Source: Rickettsiales bacterium (lineage in GTDB: Bacteria; Pseudomonadota; Alphaproteobacteria; Rickettsiales; Rickettsiaceae). From it: a stretch of DNA of 8,453 nt. Below the pieces are notes generated by a model. It was not told where the DNA came from. It did not search any database and saw nothing but the letters and a program-made list of their open reading frames with translations. The stretch spans positions 1-8,453 of the forward strand of contig CANGHM010000014.1 in assembly GCA_947453775.1 (NCBI GenBank). The letters run 5' to 3'. The position numbers and the translations under genes were made by a program. This document shows positions 1-7,119 of the stretch, one piece after another (the stretch's first letter is position 1; each line of letters starts with the position of its first letter).

Positions 1-735
1 AATTTTTTAACCGACGGTAAAGCATTAGTTATCACCCCTAGACTTTCACCCAATGCAAAGCATTTGCTTTATGTTTCATATGAAAAGCGCAATGCAAAAG
101 TCTTTGTGAGAGATTTAAACACAAATAAATCTATTGTTTTAGGCAAATTTTCTGCAATTTCTTTTGCACCAAGATTTGCACCTGATGGCAGCAAAATTGC
201 TTTTTCGATTGCAAAAAATGGAGTTACAGACATACTTGAATTAAACTTGACTACCCATCAAGTCAACAAAATTACTTCAGGCATTGCAATTAATACCTCA
301 CCTAGTTACTCTCCAGATGGCAAAAAAATATACTTTAACTCAGATCGTAGCGGATCGCCCCAAATATACTCCATGAACTGCGACGGATCAGATCTTCAGC
401 GCATTAGCTTTGGAGATGGATCATACGCATCACCAGTACTTTCACCAAACGGCAAACATATTGTTTTTATGAAACAAATTCGAAATCAAGGATTTTATAT
501 AGGAGTAATGCGAGCTGATGGCAGCGAAGAGCGATCGATCGCCTCAGGTTATTTAGTCGAAAGCCCTAGTTGGGCACCAAATAGCAGACTAATATCATTT
601 GCTAAAACTAGCTACCCGACAAAAGGAAAACCACCAATAACAAAAATTTATACAATCGATATTAGTGGGCAAAACGAGCAAATAGTAAACACTCCATTTG
701 AAGCTACAGATCCAGAATGGTCACCGAAGCATTAG
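1..735 (+). CDS. tolB: TolB, Tol-Pal system beta-propeller protein (C-terminal part, 5' end outside window)
   Basis: The reading frame is open from base 1 and ends at TAG 733-735. About 244 residues are present, against roughly 430 in E. coli TolB, so the N-terminal domain and the first propeller blades lie outside the window. The visible part is a run of PD40/WD40-like blades, each with an S-P/A-x-x-S-P-D/N-G-x-x-I-x-F type core: [47 protein letters not shown] and a final DPEWSP. The signature [17 protein letters not shown] is typical of TolB. In the family, TolB is periplasmic and binds Pal and TolA, linking the outer membrane to the cell envelope during division. A TTG at 64 is not the start: in-frame homologous-looking sequence ([15 protein letters not shown]) runs upstream of it. 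No pal gene follows, because the next gene is on the opposite strand, so this is the 3' end of its transcription unit in the window. Confidence 0.95.
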   Translation, partial: NFLTDGKALVITPRLSPNAKHLLYVSYEKRNAKVFVRDLNTNKSIVLGKFSAISFAPRFAPDGSKIAFSIAKNGVTDILELNLTTHQVNKITSGIAINTSPSYSPDGKKIYFNSDRSGSPQIYSMNCDGSDLQRISFGDGSYASPVLSPNGKHIVFMKQIRNQGFYIGVMRADGSEERSIASGYLVESPSWAPNSRLISFAKTSYPTKGKPPITKIYTIDISGQNEQIVNTPFEATDPEWSPKH

Positions 736-786
736 TAAAATCGACAACCTCAAATCAAGTTGGCTATATACACCATATTCTTTTAA

Positions 787-897
787 AATGATCGTTTAAA
801 AGCAGATAGAAGAGAAGAGTGTTATTTAAAATCGTATGAGAAGGGTTTGTCGTTTCGCAAAAAAGATGGTGAGTGTATTTTCGTATCAAAGCAATAG
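787..897 (+). other. Possible gene remnant or spurious short frame in the tolB-csp gap
   Basis: The gap 736-950 has no convincing gene. One frame on the plus strand is open from after TAA 784-786 to TAG 895-897 (36 codons). Its composition looks protein-like (DRREECYLKSYEKGLSFRKK), with many charged and aromatic residues, but it has no ATG, GTG or TTG at its beginning and no ribosome binding site. I do not recognise the peptide. It could be the tail of a decayed gene or chance. Its last bases overlap the 894-925 hairpin. Confidence 0.12.
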
Positions 898-925
898 CTA
901 AGAGTAATGATAACTACTTAGCTAT
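894..925. terminator. Hairpin between convergent tolB and csp, possible bidirectional terminator
   Basis: ATAGCTAAG (894-902) and CTTAGCTAT (917-925) form a perfect 9-bp inverted repeat around a 14-nt loop. The hairpin lies between two genes that converge (tolB ends at 735, csp ends at 951), which is where a shared terminator is expected. The stem is AT-rich. No long U tract follows on either strand; on the minus strand only TGCTTTG follows. Termination is therefore plausible but not shown. Confidence 0.35.
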
Positions 926-950
926 GGAATGCTCGACTACAAAAAAGCAA

Positions 951-1247
951 CTATAAGAAGTTGATTTTAATAGCTGAAATTCTATCAGAACCTCCTGATC
1001 TACCTGACTTATTTGAATCAGTTGTAATCTCGTAGCTTACTTTACGTCCATCTATTCTATGTCCGTTCAATATATTTTCCACTTCTTTGACTTTAGAATC
1101 TGAATGATCAGAACCCATCATGATTAGCTCCTCTTTTTGTGACACAAAAGCTGTACGATGCAAAAATATATCTGCTGACTTATCTTCTGGTGTGATAAAA
1201 CCGAAACCTTTGACTGAGTCGAACCACTTGATGATACCTATTCGCAT
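951..1247 (-). CDS. Cold-shock-domain protein with an internal insertion
   Basis: This 98-aa protein has a clear cold-shock domain, a five-stranded OB fold that binds single-stranded RNA or DNA. It opens with [19 protein letters not shown], containing the RNP1 motif K-G-F-G-F-I (residues 13-18). RNP2 follows as DIFLHRTAF (26-34), with Leu in place of the usual Val and without the usual second aromatic after His. Family members are about 65-70 aa. The extra length is an insertion at about residues 36-64, after RNP2, rich in charged residues ([20 protein letters not shown] and onward). The fold then resumes with GRKVSYEI, a Ser/Gly-rich loop and the last strand [12 protein letters not shown] 1247 is preceded by AAAGG (1257-1261) at 9-nt spacing, a good ribosome binding site. 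The likely role is RNA chaperone or mRNA regulator. It is transcribed alone and converges on tolB. The domain call is firm; the paralogue is not identifiable. Confidence 0.93.
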   Translation of the reverse strand: MRIGIIKWFDSVKGFGFITPEDKSADIFLHRTAFVSQKEELIMMGSDHSDSKVKEVENILNGHRIDGRKVSYEITTDSNKSGRSGGSDRISAIKINFL

Positions 1248-1482
1248 AAAAATTGACCTTTAATAATATTTATATTTTTAGGATGATGTAAAAATCTCAA
1301 TAAGTCAAAACATTTTTTATTTATTTTCGATAAAAAACGTAGATCATGGTTTACTAGCTGCAGTTTTATCATAAATACACCACACGATTCTTATCGGCTA
1401 GAAGTTTGAGTTGATTGAATTTTTAGTTAATCATCTTGAATTAACCCAATTAAATTAAAAGAAAATTACGCTAATAAAGAAT
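1248..1482. other. Intergenic stretch between csp and ygfZ, no gene seen
   Basis: This AT-rich gap holds the csp leader and the 3' end of the dnaX-ygfZ cluster. No coding frame stands out. A -35-like TTGACT reads on the minus strand at 1303-1308, but no acceptable -10 element lies at the right distance, so no promoter is called. GTTAAT (1426-1431) and ATTAAC (1440-1445) form a weak 6-bp hairpin that could mark the end of the ygfZ transcript; it lacks a U tract. Confidence 0.4.
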
Positions 1483-2292
1483 TTAACACTCCCCATACCA
1501 AATAGCGGGGCTAAGACGCAACTCTATCCCTTCAAGACTAGCAAAGCTAGAAAGAGTATCTTCTTGGCGTAGCAATCCAAGACCATAGCTCTGATAACTT
1601 GAGCACAACGCTCCAATTTCTTGGCTACCTAGCATAATTTTACTACCTTGAGCAAAATGCTCAAGGGCCATGCTGGACTCGATGCGATAGAGCTTTTTTC
1701 TAATTACCCCCCGATATTTAGTCCTAGCGATCACTTCTTGCCCAACATAACAACCCTTATTGTAACTAATAGCATTTAGAAAGTCCATGCCGTATTCCTG
1801 AGGAAATGATTTGTTAATGAGCAAATCAATATGACCATCTGGAATACTATATTTATATTTATCGAGTCTGTATTGCTCAAGCATTAGCTCATGCTTGATT
1901 AAATCATCTTTTTGACCAACGGGGATAATACTTTTATATTTTAATTTGCCATATCTTGGATCCGGGTACGACAAATCCCCATACCGCTGATCGCAATACA
2001 AACATAAATAATCGCTGCTAACATCAACAATATCGACATTACTGCGCATTTTATACATCAATAATTTGCTTAAAACAGATTCTTTGGCAAGCAAAGGCAC
2101 CTCCAACAAATAACCATCGTGAAGTGGATAGATAAAAAAATCACAAATATAGCGCCCCTGGGGGGATAGCATTAATGCGTAAGATATTGAATTTTGCTCG
2201 ATATAATTAGTAACAAGCCCGTTCAAAAATTTATGCGCATCATTGCCGGTAAGGCCAATAACTACCTTATCTTTTAGCTCTGTGTATATCAT
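1483..2292 (-). CDS. ygfZ: YgfZ/IBA57-type folate-binding protein for Fe-S cluster enzymes
   Basis: The 269-aa product belongs to the YgfZ/GcvT-like family. The decisive motif is KGCYVGQEVIARTKYRG (residues 179-195), matching the family signature K-G-C-Y-x-G-Q-E with its conserved Cys181. The N-terminus (DKVVIGLTGNDAHKFLNGLVTN) is the usual opening, in which a Gly-x-Asp is followed by F-L-x-G-L-x-T-N. LSPQGRYICDFFIY (42-55) and DPRYG (111-115) are further family features. Members bind tetrahydrofolate and help build or maintain Fe-S clusters in selected enzymes; they do not perform the glycine-cleavage reaction. The length is near that of mitochondrial and alphaproteobacterial relatives and shorter than E. 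coli YgfZ. ATG 2292 lies inside the end of lspA (26-nt overlap), so translation is probably coupled. Only a weak AAAG precedes it. It is the last gene of the six-gene cluster. Confidence 0.9.
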   Translation of the reverse strand: MIYTELKDKVVIGLTGNDAHKFLNGLVTNYIEQNSISYALMLSPQGRYICDFFIYPLHDGYLLEVPLLAKESVLSKLLMYKMRSNVDIVDVSSDYLCLYCDQRYGDLSYPDPRYGKLKYKSIIPVGQKDDLIKHELMLEQYRLDKYKYSIPDGHIDLLINKSFPQEYGMDFLNAISYNKGCYVGQEVIARTKYRGVIRKKLYRIESSMALEHFAQGSKIMLGSQEIGALCSSYQSYGLGLLRQEDTLSSFASLEGIELRLSPAIWYGEC

Positions 2293-2761
2293 CTTTGCGC
2301 ACTAAAGTTTCTAAAATAAATAATCCAATCCCTACGCTAATAAACATATCAGCTACATTAAATACCGGAAAGTGATAGTCATAGTAATGCACATGTATAA
2401 AATCAAACACAGCGCCTCGATAAAAACGATCTATTAAATTACCTATCCCGCCACCCAATACAAGCAAGTATAGATCAGATGATTGATGATTAAAAAGATA
2501 GCTAGCCAGTAAATATAAAATTATCAACGAATTGCTGGCAAGAAATATTATATTACTATATGGGCTAGAGCTAAATAACCCAAAACTAATACCATAATTC
2601 CAGGTATAAACTAAATTCATCAACGGATTTAAATACAAGCTATACCCCTTTTGAGTTTTAAGAAAATCAATCATATAGGCCTTGCTAAACTGATCGAGAA
2701 AAACTAAAAACACTATACTAAACAATGCAAACCACAATCGCTTGCCCGCAAAATTAAACAT
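2267..2761 (-). CDS. lspA: Lipoprotein signal peptidase (signal peptidase II)
   Basis: This 164-aa inner-membrane aspartyl protease removes signal peptides from diacylglyceryl-modified prolipoproteins. Four hydrophobic segments are visible, at about residues 9-25, 68-90, 98-110 and 136-152. Conserved family blocks appear in order: FLDQFSK (21-27), NYGISFGLF (55-63), GGGIGNLIDR (103-112), VFDFIHVH (118-125) and FPVFNVADMFI (131-141). The conserved aspartates are D23, D111, D120 and D138; the catalytic pair lies among the last three, including D138. I start at ATG 2761 and not at TTG 2767, because the GGAG at 2771-2774 is 9 nt from the ATG and only 3 nt from the TTG. The start overlaps the end of tatD by 8 nt, and the 3' end overlaps ygfZ by 26 nt. 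Upstream Lgt and downstream Lnt, the other lipoprotein enzymes, are not in the window. Confidence 0.97.
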   Translation of the reverse strand: MFNFAGKRLWFALFSIVFLVFLDQFSKAYMIDFLKTQKGYSLYLNPLMNLVYTWNYGISFGLFSSSPYSNIIFLASNSLIILYLLASYLFNHQSSDLYLLVLGGGIGNLIDRFYRGAVFDFIHVHYYDYHFPVFNVADMFISVGIGLFILETLVRKDDIHRAKR

Positions 2762-3536
2762 TGGCAATCACTCCAGCTTTAGTAAATAGGTTAAAAAAAT
2801 TATTTGTTGTTTGCATCTTTACACTCTCCAGATCCAAGCCTTTGAGCTCTGCTATTTTTGCAGCAACAAAATTAACAAATGCAGGTTCGTTTTTCTTGCC
2901 CCTCATGGGGATGGGGGCCAAATATGGCGAGTCAGTCTCAACCAGCAGCATATCTAGCGGAGTATAGCGCACCACCTCAACCAAGGCATCGTTATTTTTA
3001 AAAGTGATAATGCCAGCAATAGAGATATAAAAACCAATATCCAAAACTGCTTTGGCAAATTTTAAATCCGAAGCAAAACAATGTATTAGACCATTAAATG
3101 GATGCGCTTTATACTCAGCTGCCAGGATTTGCTGACAGTCATCATCTGAGTTGCGGTTATGTATGATAACGGGCAACTCTACCTGCTGACTAGCATAAAT
3201 ATGATTGAGCAAAGAATTGCGCTGATCAATCTTACTATAACCAGGGTGGTAATAGTCAAGACCAGTTTCACCAAAAGCAATTACTTTTGGATGCTGGCTT
3301 ATCTTCAGCAATTTATCCAACTCTACTACATCAGCAGCAGTTTTAACCGAACAAGGATGCATTCCTACGGAGGCAAAAACTTCAGGATATTTTTCGGCAA
3401 AAGCAAGCAAAGCATCCATATTATCTAAAGAGGTTGCCACCGTTTGCATATATTTTACGCCAGCTTCTTTAGCTCGCTTGATCGCTCCATCGGCATCAGC
3501 AAGTAGGTCTAAATGACAATGTGAATCAACCAACAT
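2754..3536 (-). CDS. tatD: TatD-family metal-dependent deoxyribonuclease/hydrolase
   Basis: This 260-aa TIM-barrel hydrolase has every metal-site motif of the TatD family. They are VDSHCHLD (H6 and H8), FGETGLDYY (E90), PVIIHNR (H126), LIHCFA (H152) and LLVETDSPYLAP (D202). GMHPC (58-62) and P-x-R-G-K-K-N-E-P-A (210-219) are also typical. Family members are cytoplasmic, Mg-dependent 3'-5' DNases or hydrolases linked to DNA repair and quality control; the exact substrate here is inferred. ATG 3536 has AGGA (3543-3546) at 6-nt spacing, inside the end of metG, and overlaps metG by 11 nt. A metG-tatD order is common in bacteria, which supports both calls. The paralogue name could equally be ycfH-like. 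Confidence 0.96.
   Translation of the reverse strand: MLVDSHCHLDLLADADGAIKRAKEAGVKYMQTVATSLDNMDALLAFAEKYPEVFASVGMHPCSVKTAADVVELDKLLKISQHPKVIAFGETGLDYYHPGYSKIDQRNSLLNHIYASQQVELPVIIHNRNSDDDCQQILAAEYKAHPFNGLIHCFASDLKFAKAVLDIGFYISIAGIITFKNNDALVEVVRYTPLDMLLVETDSPYLAPIPMRGKKNEPAFVNFVAAKIAELKGLDLESVKMQTTNNFFNLFTKAGVIANV
2771..2774 (-). promoter_or_regulatory. Shine-Dalgarno site that sets the lspA start
   Basis: GGAG on the minus strand lies within the last codons of tatD. It is 9 nt before ATG 2761 and only 3 nt before the in-frame TTG 2767, which favours the ATG. Confidence 0.6.
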
Positions 3537-5019
3537 ACTCTATCCTGTTAAATATTGGCACTGGGGCAATGGTAATATTAAATTCACCAAGCATATATTG
3601 CATATCGAGGTGTTGCAAAGAGCGCTGGTCGGATGAAATATTTAGCTGATCAAGAATTTTGGCACTTGATTGCGGAACAAACGGCTGTAAAGATATACCA
3701 ATATAGCGTATCGCCTGAAGCAAAATCCGCAAAACGCGATAGGTTTGATCCATATCAGTTTTAATCAACTTCCAAGGGGCATGTAAATCAACGTATCGAT
3801 TAGCCTGGTCAGCAAAATGCACTATCGCCTCTAATATATGATGCAATTCAAATTTAGGCATGAAATCTTCAAAAGCACTGGGCAGCTTAGCTGCGCTCAT
3901 AATGAGCTCATCCCCAGCAAGCATAGCATAGTCGCAAGCAGGCAAATGCCCCCCTAACTGCTTATGCACAAAAGATAAAATACGCTGGCTTAAATTACCA
4001 ACTTTATTACAAAGTTCGCTATTAATTCGATTAACCAGATTTAAACGTGCAAAGTTTCCATCGCTACCAAAGCTAATCTCTCTGAGCAAAAAATATCGCA
4101 CATAGTCTAAACCAAACTCATCTATTAAATCATGAGGGTCAATTACGTTACCTACGGATTTGGAAATTTTCTGCCCCTCATTGGTCCACCAACCATGAGA
4201 GACGATGGCTTTAGGCAAATCAAGGTTTAGAGCCATTAAGAATGCCGGCCAATAAACCGCATGAAAACGCAATATATCTTTACCTACAACGTGCACATCA
4301 GCTGGCCAAGAGCTTTCATCAGCAGCAGAAAGATACGAAGTTAAAGCGTCCAGCCAAACATAAATTACATGAGCAGGATTTTGTGGCACCTTAATGCCCC
4401 AGGTAATACCCGTGCGCGAAACGGCCAAATCTTTTAGCCCAGAGTTAACAAAACTAATAACCTCGTTAAGACGATAATGCGGCAAGACAAAGTCGGGGTG
4501 ATTTTTATATAAATCCAGTAATCTTTGCTCAAATTTTGAAAGCGCAAAAAAATAACAATCTTCCTGAACCCATTCTACTGGAGCGCCTGTAGGAGCCTTG
4601 CCATCAACAATCTCACTTTCATCATAAAAAGCCTCGTCTCTAACGCTGTACCACCCGGCGTATTTACCAAGATAAATATCTTGACTTTGAATCAATTTAT
4701 TCCACACTTCTAGCACTTTTTGCTCATGAGTTGGACTGGTAGTGCGCAAAAAAACGCTATAGCTAGCCTCTAGCCTATCGGCCAATGTGCGAAATAAGCT
4801 AGAATTCATATCGACAAAATCTGCTGGTAATATCGCAGCATTACGCGCAGATTGCTCAATTTTTTGACCGTGCTCATCTGTGCCCGTCATAAAGGTCACC
4901 ACCCCACCCTTGAGCCTTTGAATTCTAGCTATTACATCGCACACAATAGTAGTGTATGCATGCCCAATATGGGGCTTATCATTTACATAATATATTGGTG
5001 AAGTTACATAATAGTTCAT
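3526..5019 (-). CDS. metG: Methionyl-tRNA synthetase
   Basis: This 497-aa class I aminoacyl-tRNA synthetase charges tRNA-Met, including the initiator. The HIGH motif is PHIGHAYTT (H17-H20). The second signature is KISKS (residues 284-288) in GQKISKSVGNVIDP. TGTDEHGQKI (45-54) and IYVWLDALTSYL (219-230) are typical of MetRS. The connective-peptide region (GWYSVRDEAFYDESEI, 122-137) lacks the zinc-binding cysteines of the E. coli type, which fits the short zinc-less form common in alphaproteobacteria. The C-terminal EMAP-like tRNA-binding domain of longer MetRS is also absent: the protein ends after the helical anticodon-binding domain. ATG 5019 overlaps the ybaB stop by one base (TAATG). GAGGG at 5031-5035 stands 11 nt upstream. 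It sits where recR often follows ybaB. Confidence 0.98.
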   Translation of the reverse strand: MNYYVTSPIYYVNDKPHIGHAYTTIVCDVIARIQRLKGGVVTFMTGTDEHGQKIEQSARNAAILPADFVDMNSSLFRTLADRLEASYSVFLRTTSPTHEQKVLEVWNKLIQSQDIYLGKYAGWYSVRDEAFYDESEIVDGKAPTGAPVEWVQEDCYFFALSKFEQRLLDLYKNHPDFVLPHYRLNEVISFVNSGLKDLAVSRTGITWGIKVPQNPAHVIYVWLDALTSYLSAADESSWPADVHVVGKDILRFHAVYWPAFLMALNLDLPKAIVSHGWWTNEGQKISKSVGNVIDPHDLIDEFGLDYVRYFLLREISFGSDGNFARLNLVNRINSELCNKVGNLSQRILSFVHKQLGGHLPACDYAMLAGDELIMSAAKLPSAFEDFMPKFELHHILEAIVHFADQANRYVDLHAPWKLIKTDMDQTYRVLRILLQAIRYIGISLQPFVPQSSAKILDQLNISSDQRSLQHLDMQYMLGEFNITIAPVPIFNRIEYVG

Positions 5020-5348
5020 TAGCGATCAAACCCTCTATAGATAAATAATTTATTTAGCAGATTAATTAAATCATCAATCATTTGCTGTATTTTATAATTT
5101 GCCTCGTTAGTAGCGATTTTAACCAACTCAGCTACTAAATCGGAATTAGCTGCTAAAACCTCCGGGGCAATATAAATAGAAATAACCTGCCCCCTGCCAT
5201 TTACAGTCACCCTTACGTCACCCTCTTGAGCAATGCCAATATATTGGTTTTTATCTATCTCTTGCTTCAATTTAACAAATTCCTGATAATGAAGCTGCAT
5301 TTGCTCCTGAACATTTTTAGCCTGCTGCACAAAGTCTTGAAATTTCAT
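5019..5348 (-). CDS. ybaB: YbaB/EbfC-family nucleoid-associated protein
   Basis: The 109-aa product has the YbaB/EbfC layout: an N-terminal helix rich in Gln and Lys (QQAKNVQEQMQLHYQEFVKL), a central beta region with the family core GDVRVTVNGRGQVISIYI (residues 43-60), and a C-terminal helix ending in a Leu-rich tail. Family members form tweezer-like dimers that bind DNA and coat the nucleoid. The gene lies 2 nt after dnaX, the standard dnaX-ybaB arrangement, and shares one base with metG. No Shine-Dalgarno site precedes ATG 5348, so translation is probably coupled to dnaX. The C-terminal tail (LLNKLFIYRGFDR) replaces the usual Met/Gly/Pro-rich end of longer-studied members. Confidence 0.94.
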   Translation of the reverse strand: MKFQDFVQQAKNVQEQMQLHYQEFVKLKQEIDKNQYIGIAQEGDVRVTVNGRGQVISIYIAPEVLAANSDLVAELVKIATNEANYKIQQMIDDLINLLNKLFIYRGFDR

Positions 5349-5350
5349 AT

Positions 5351-7090
5351 TTATCGTTTTGCTAAAAAATTAAACCATACATCGGAAATTTGCGCCTCGG
5401 GAAAAAGTGCAAAAACTTTTTTAATATTATCTCCCAGCAAAGCCTTAGCTTTCAAATCGTTATGCAAAGATTTAAATGAGCTATTAATGCTATGAGATAA
5501 CTGCCATTCGTGATTACTCCAATTTTGTAGCGCTTGGGCAAGTTGCACTTTAATGTCATCGCGCATGTTAGATGTTTCTAGTTTAACTATATTATTTTTA
5601 AAATGCACAATACCGCACTCATTCATTACAAAGTGATATAAACTAAATAAATGCTCGTGATGTATATATTTGATAAATTCGAACAACTCTACCCCTTCTA
5701 AATCTGGGACATTTGCAATATTAACTAAATCCATATGAACTGCGCTTTGCTGCTCCGGCTCAGCGGTAGCGTTAGGCTCCACTGATAATGCAATATTTTT
5801 TTCAAGGCCCGCAAGCTCTGAAATTTTAGGCTTTATTGGCTCTGCAGCTTTGAGCTTTATCGGCTCTACAGCCTTGGGCTTAGGCGAGCTAGCGCTAGAC
5901 GGTAAATTACGCAACGAATCAAGAGCTGGAGTAGCATTTTGAGCAACCATATTAGTTTGCATACTGATTTGTTCAGGACTAGGCAAAATGGCACAATAAA
6001 TTGATTTAATAATCAACATTTCAAATGCAATCAACTGATTAGAGCTTTTGGCGACATCTGGCAAACCTTTGTCAAAAATTTGCCATAGCGAGGTTAAAAA
6101 CCCTAAATCAATTGAAAATAATAACTCTTTTACTTCAGCCTCATAAGATATAAATTCCCCCAAAGTATATCCAGGAATTAACTTAATCTTACTAAGCAAA
6201 GCAATTAATTCGATAATGCTGACAATAATGTTAGTAAAATCAAAATTTTCCTCATAAAGAGAGGCGATTAAATCAATTGCCCCCCTACTATCTTGCGCCA
6301 AGATATACTGTAGTAATTTTAGCGCATGTCTTGCATGATTCAAATCAAGCCCCTCCTCCACTATGCTCAGATCAATTTTTTGCTGCCGCTGGGAAGCCAA
6401 AAAACTCACCTGCTCGAGTAAAGTCGTAGCATCCCTTGCTGAGCCATCAGCTCTATGCGCTATCGCCTGCAAAGCTAAAGAGTCGTATGCGATTTGCTCA
6501 GCCTTGCAAATGTTTTCAAGCAACATAACAAGATCATTTATCCCAAAGCGCTTCAGATTAAATTTTTGGCAGCGCGATAAAATAGTTAGTGGCACTTTAT
6601 TAATTTCTGTGGTAAGTAACATAAATATTACATGCGCTGGTGGCTCCTCCAAGGTCTTAAGCAATGCATTAAAAGCACTTTTAGAGAGCATATGCACCTC
6701 ATCTATAATAAATACCTTATATTTACCAAGCACAGGTCGATACATCGATTTTTCTATCACATCGCGCACATTATCTACGCTAGTATAGCTTGCAGCATCT
6801 ATTTCAACTATATCAGGATGGGATTGATTGGCGCAAGCAAGACAGTTTTCACATTGCCCGCAAGCTGCAACCAAAGCACTTTGCTCTTGCAAATTAGTAC
6901 AATTAATTGTTTGCGCCACAATGCGTGCAGAGGTGGTTTTACCTATACCTCTTATACCAGTGAATAAAAAGCTACTAGCTAGTTTATTATTTTGGATCGA
7001 ATAATGTAAAACTTTGGTTAAAACATCTTGACCGATAAGGTCGGCAAAGCATTTAGGTCTATACTTACGCGCTAAGGCAAGATATTTCAT
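5351..7090 (-). CDS. dnaX: DNA polymerase III subunit tau (and possibly gamma)
   Basis: This is the clamp-loader ATPase of the replicative polymerase. The N-terminus (ARKYRPKCFADLIGQ) is diagnostic. Counting from ATG 7090, Walker A is GIRGIGKT (45-52), a zinc module uses Cys 64, 77, 80 and 83, Walker B is VFIIDEVH (126-133), and the arginine-finger motif is SRC (172-174). A Pro/Lys/Glu linker (about 383-450) leads to a C-terminal domain ending in FALFPEAQISDVWF, typical of alphaproteobacterial tau. The length is 579 aa. GTG 7096, two codons upstream, is an alternative start; neither has a clear ribosome binding site, and ATG gives the more usual MKYLALARKYRP opening. An A7 tract at 5796-5802, followed by a stem-loop and a -1-frame stop, could produce a 439-aa gamma-like form. 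It follows the SRP RNA gene and leads the six-gene cluster. Confidence 0.97.
   Translation of the reverse strand: MKYLALARKYRPKCFADLIGQDVLTKVLHYSIQNNKLASSFLFTGIRGIGKTTSARIVAQTINCTNLQEQSALVAACGQCENCLACANQSHPDIVEIDAASYTSVDNVRDVIEKSMYRPVLGKYKVFIIDEVHMLSKSAFNALLKTLEEPPAHVIFMLLTTEINKVPLTILSRCQKFNLKRFGINDLVMLLENICKAEQIAYDSLALQAIAHRADGSARDATTLLEQVSFLASQRQQKIDLSIVEEGLDLNHARHALKLLQYILAQDSRGAIDLIASLYEENFDFTNIIVSIIELIALLSKIKLIPGYTLGEFISYEAEVKELLFSIDLGFLTSLWQIFDKGLPDVAKSSNQLIAFEMLIIKSIYCAILPSPEQISMQTNMVAQNATPALDSLRNLPSSASSPKPKAVEPIKLKAAEPIKPKISELAGLEKNIALSVEPNATAEPEQQSAVHMDLVNIANVPDLEGVELFEFIKYIHHEHLFSLYHFVMNECGIVHFKNNIVKLETSNMRDDIKVQLAQALQNWSNHEWQLSHSINSSFKSLHNDLKAKALLGDNIKKVFALFPEAQISDVWFNFLAKR
5761..5802 (-). 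promoter_or_regulatory. Candidate -1 frameshift or slippage site in dnaX
   Basis: On the minus strand the dnaX frame reads G-AA AAA AAT, giving an A7 tract (5796-5802) and an A_AAA_AAT heptamer of the X_XXY_YYZ type at codons 430-432. After 11 nt, CAGTGG (5779-5784) can pair with CCGCTG (5761-5766) in a 6-bp stem with one G-U pair and a 12-nt loop. A -1 shift reads YCIISGA and then stops at TAA 5772-5774, within the loop. The expected short protein is 439 aa, close to E. coli gamma. No strong upstream Shine-Dalgarno-like stimulator is seen. Transcriptional slippage on A7 would give the same stop. Confidence 0.45.
5831..5878 (-). repeat. Two-copy 24-bp in-frame tandem repeat in the dnaX linker
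   Basis: 5831-5854 and 5855-5878 match at 20 of 24 positions. On the minus strand they encode the consecutive octads AVEPIKLK and AAEPIKPK. The repeat lies in the flexible linker between the ATPase core and the tau-specific domain, just upstream of the A7 tract. A slipped-strand duplication is the simplest origin. Confidence 0.75.
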
Positions 7091-7119
7091 AGCCACGATA
7101 TTTTGTAGTTTCTAAGAAT

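Noticed and set aside
1280..1308. TTGACT upstream of csp as a promoter -35
   Set aside because: No acceptable -10 lies 16-18 nt downstream; the nearest hexamers read CATCCT or ATCCTA.
5405..5425. A6 run near the 3' end of dnaX as a second slippery site
   Set aside because: The frame reads AAA AAA G close to the C-terminus, so a shift there would barely change the protein and gives no gamma-like product.
6363..6967. Two long plus-strand open frames across dnaX
   Set aside because: They lie antisense to the conserved ATPase core, with no family motifs, so they are shadows of dnaX.
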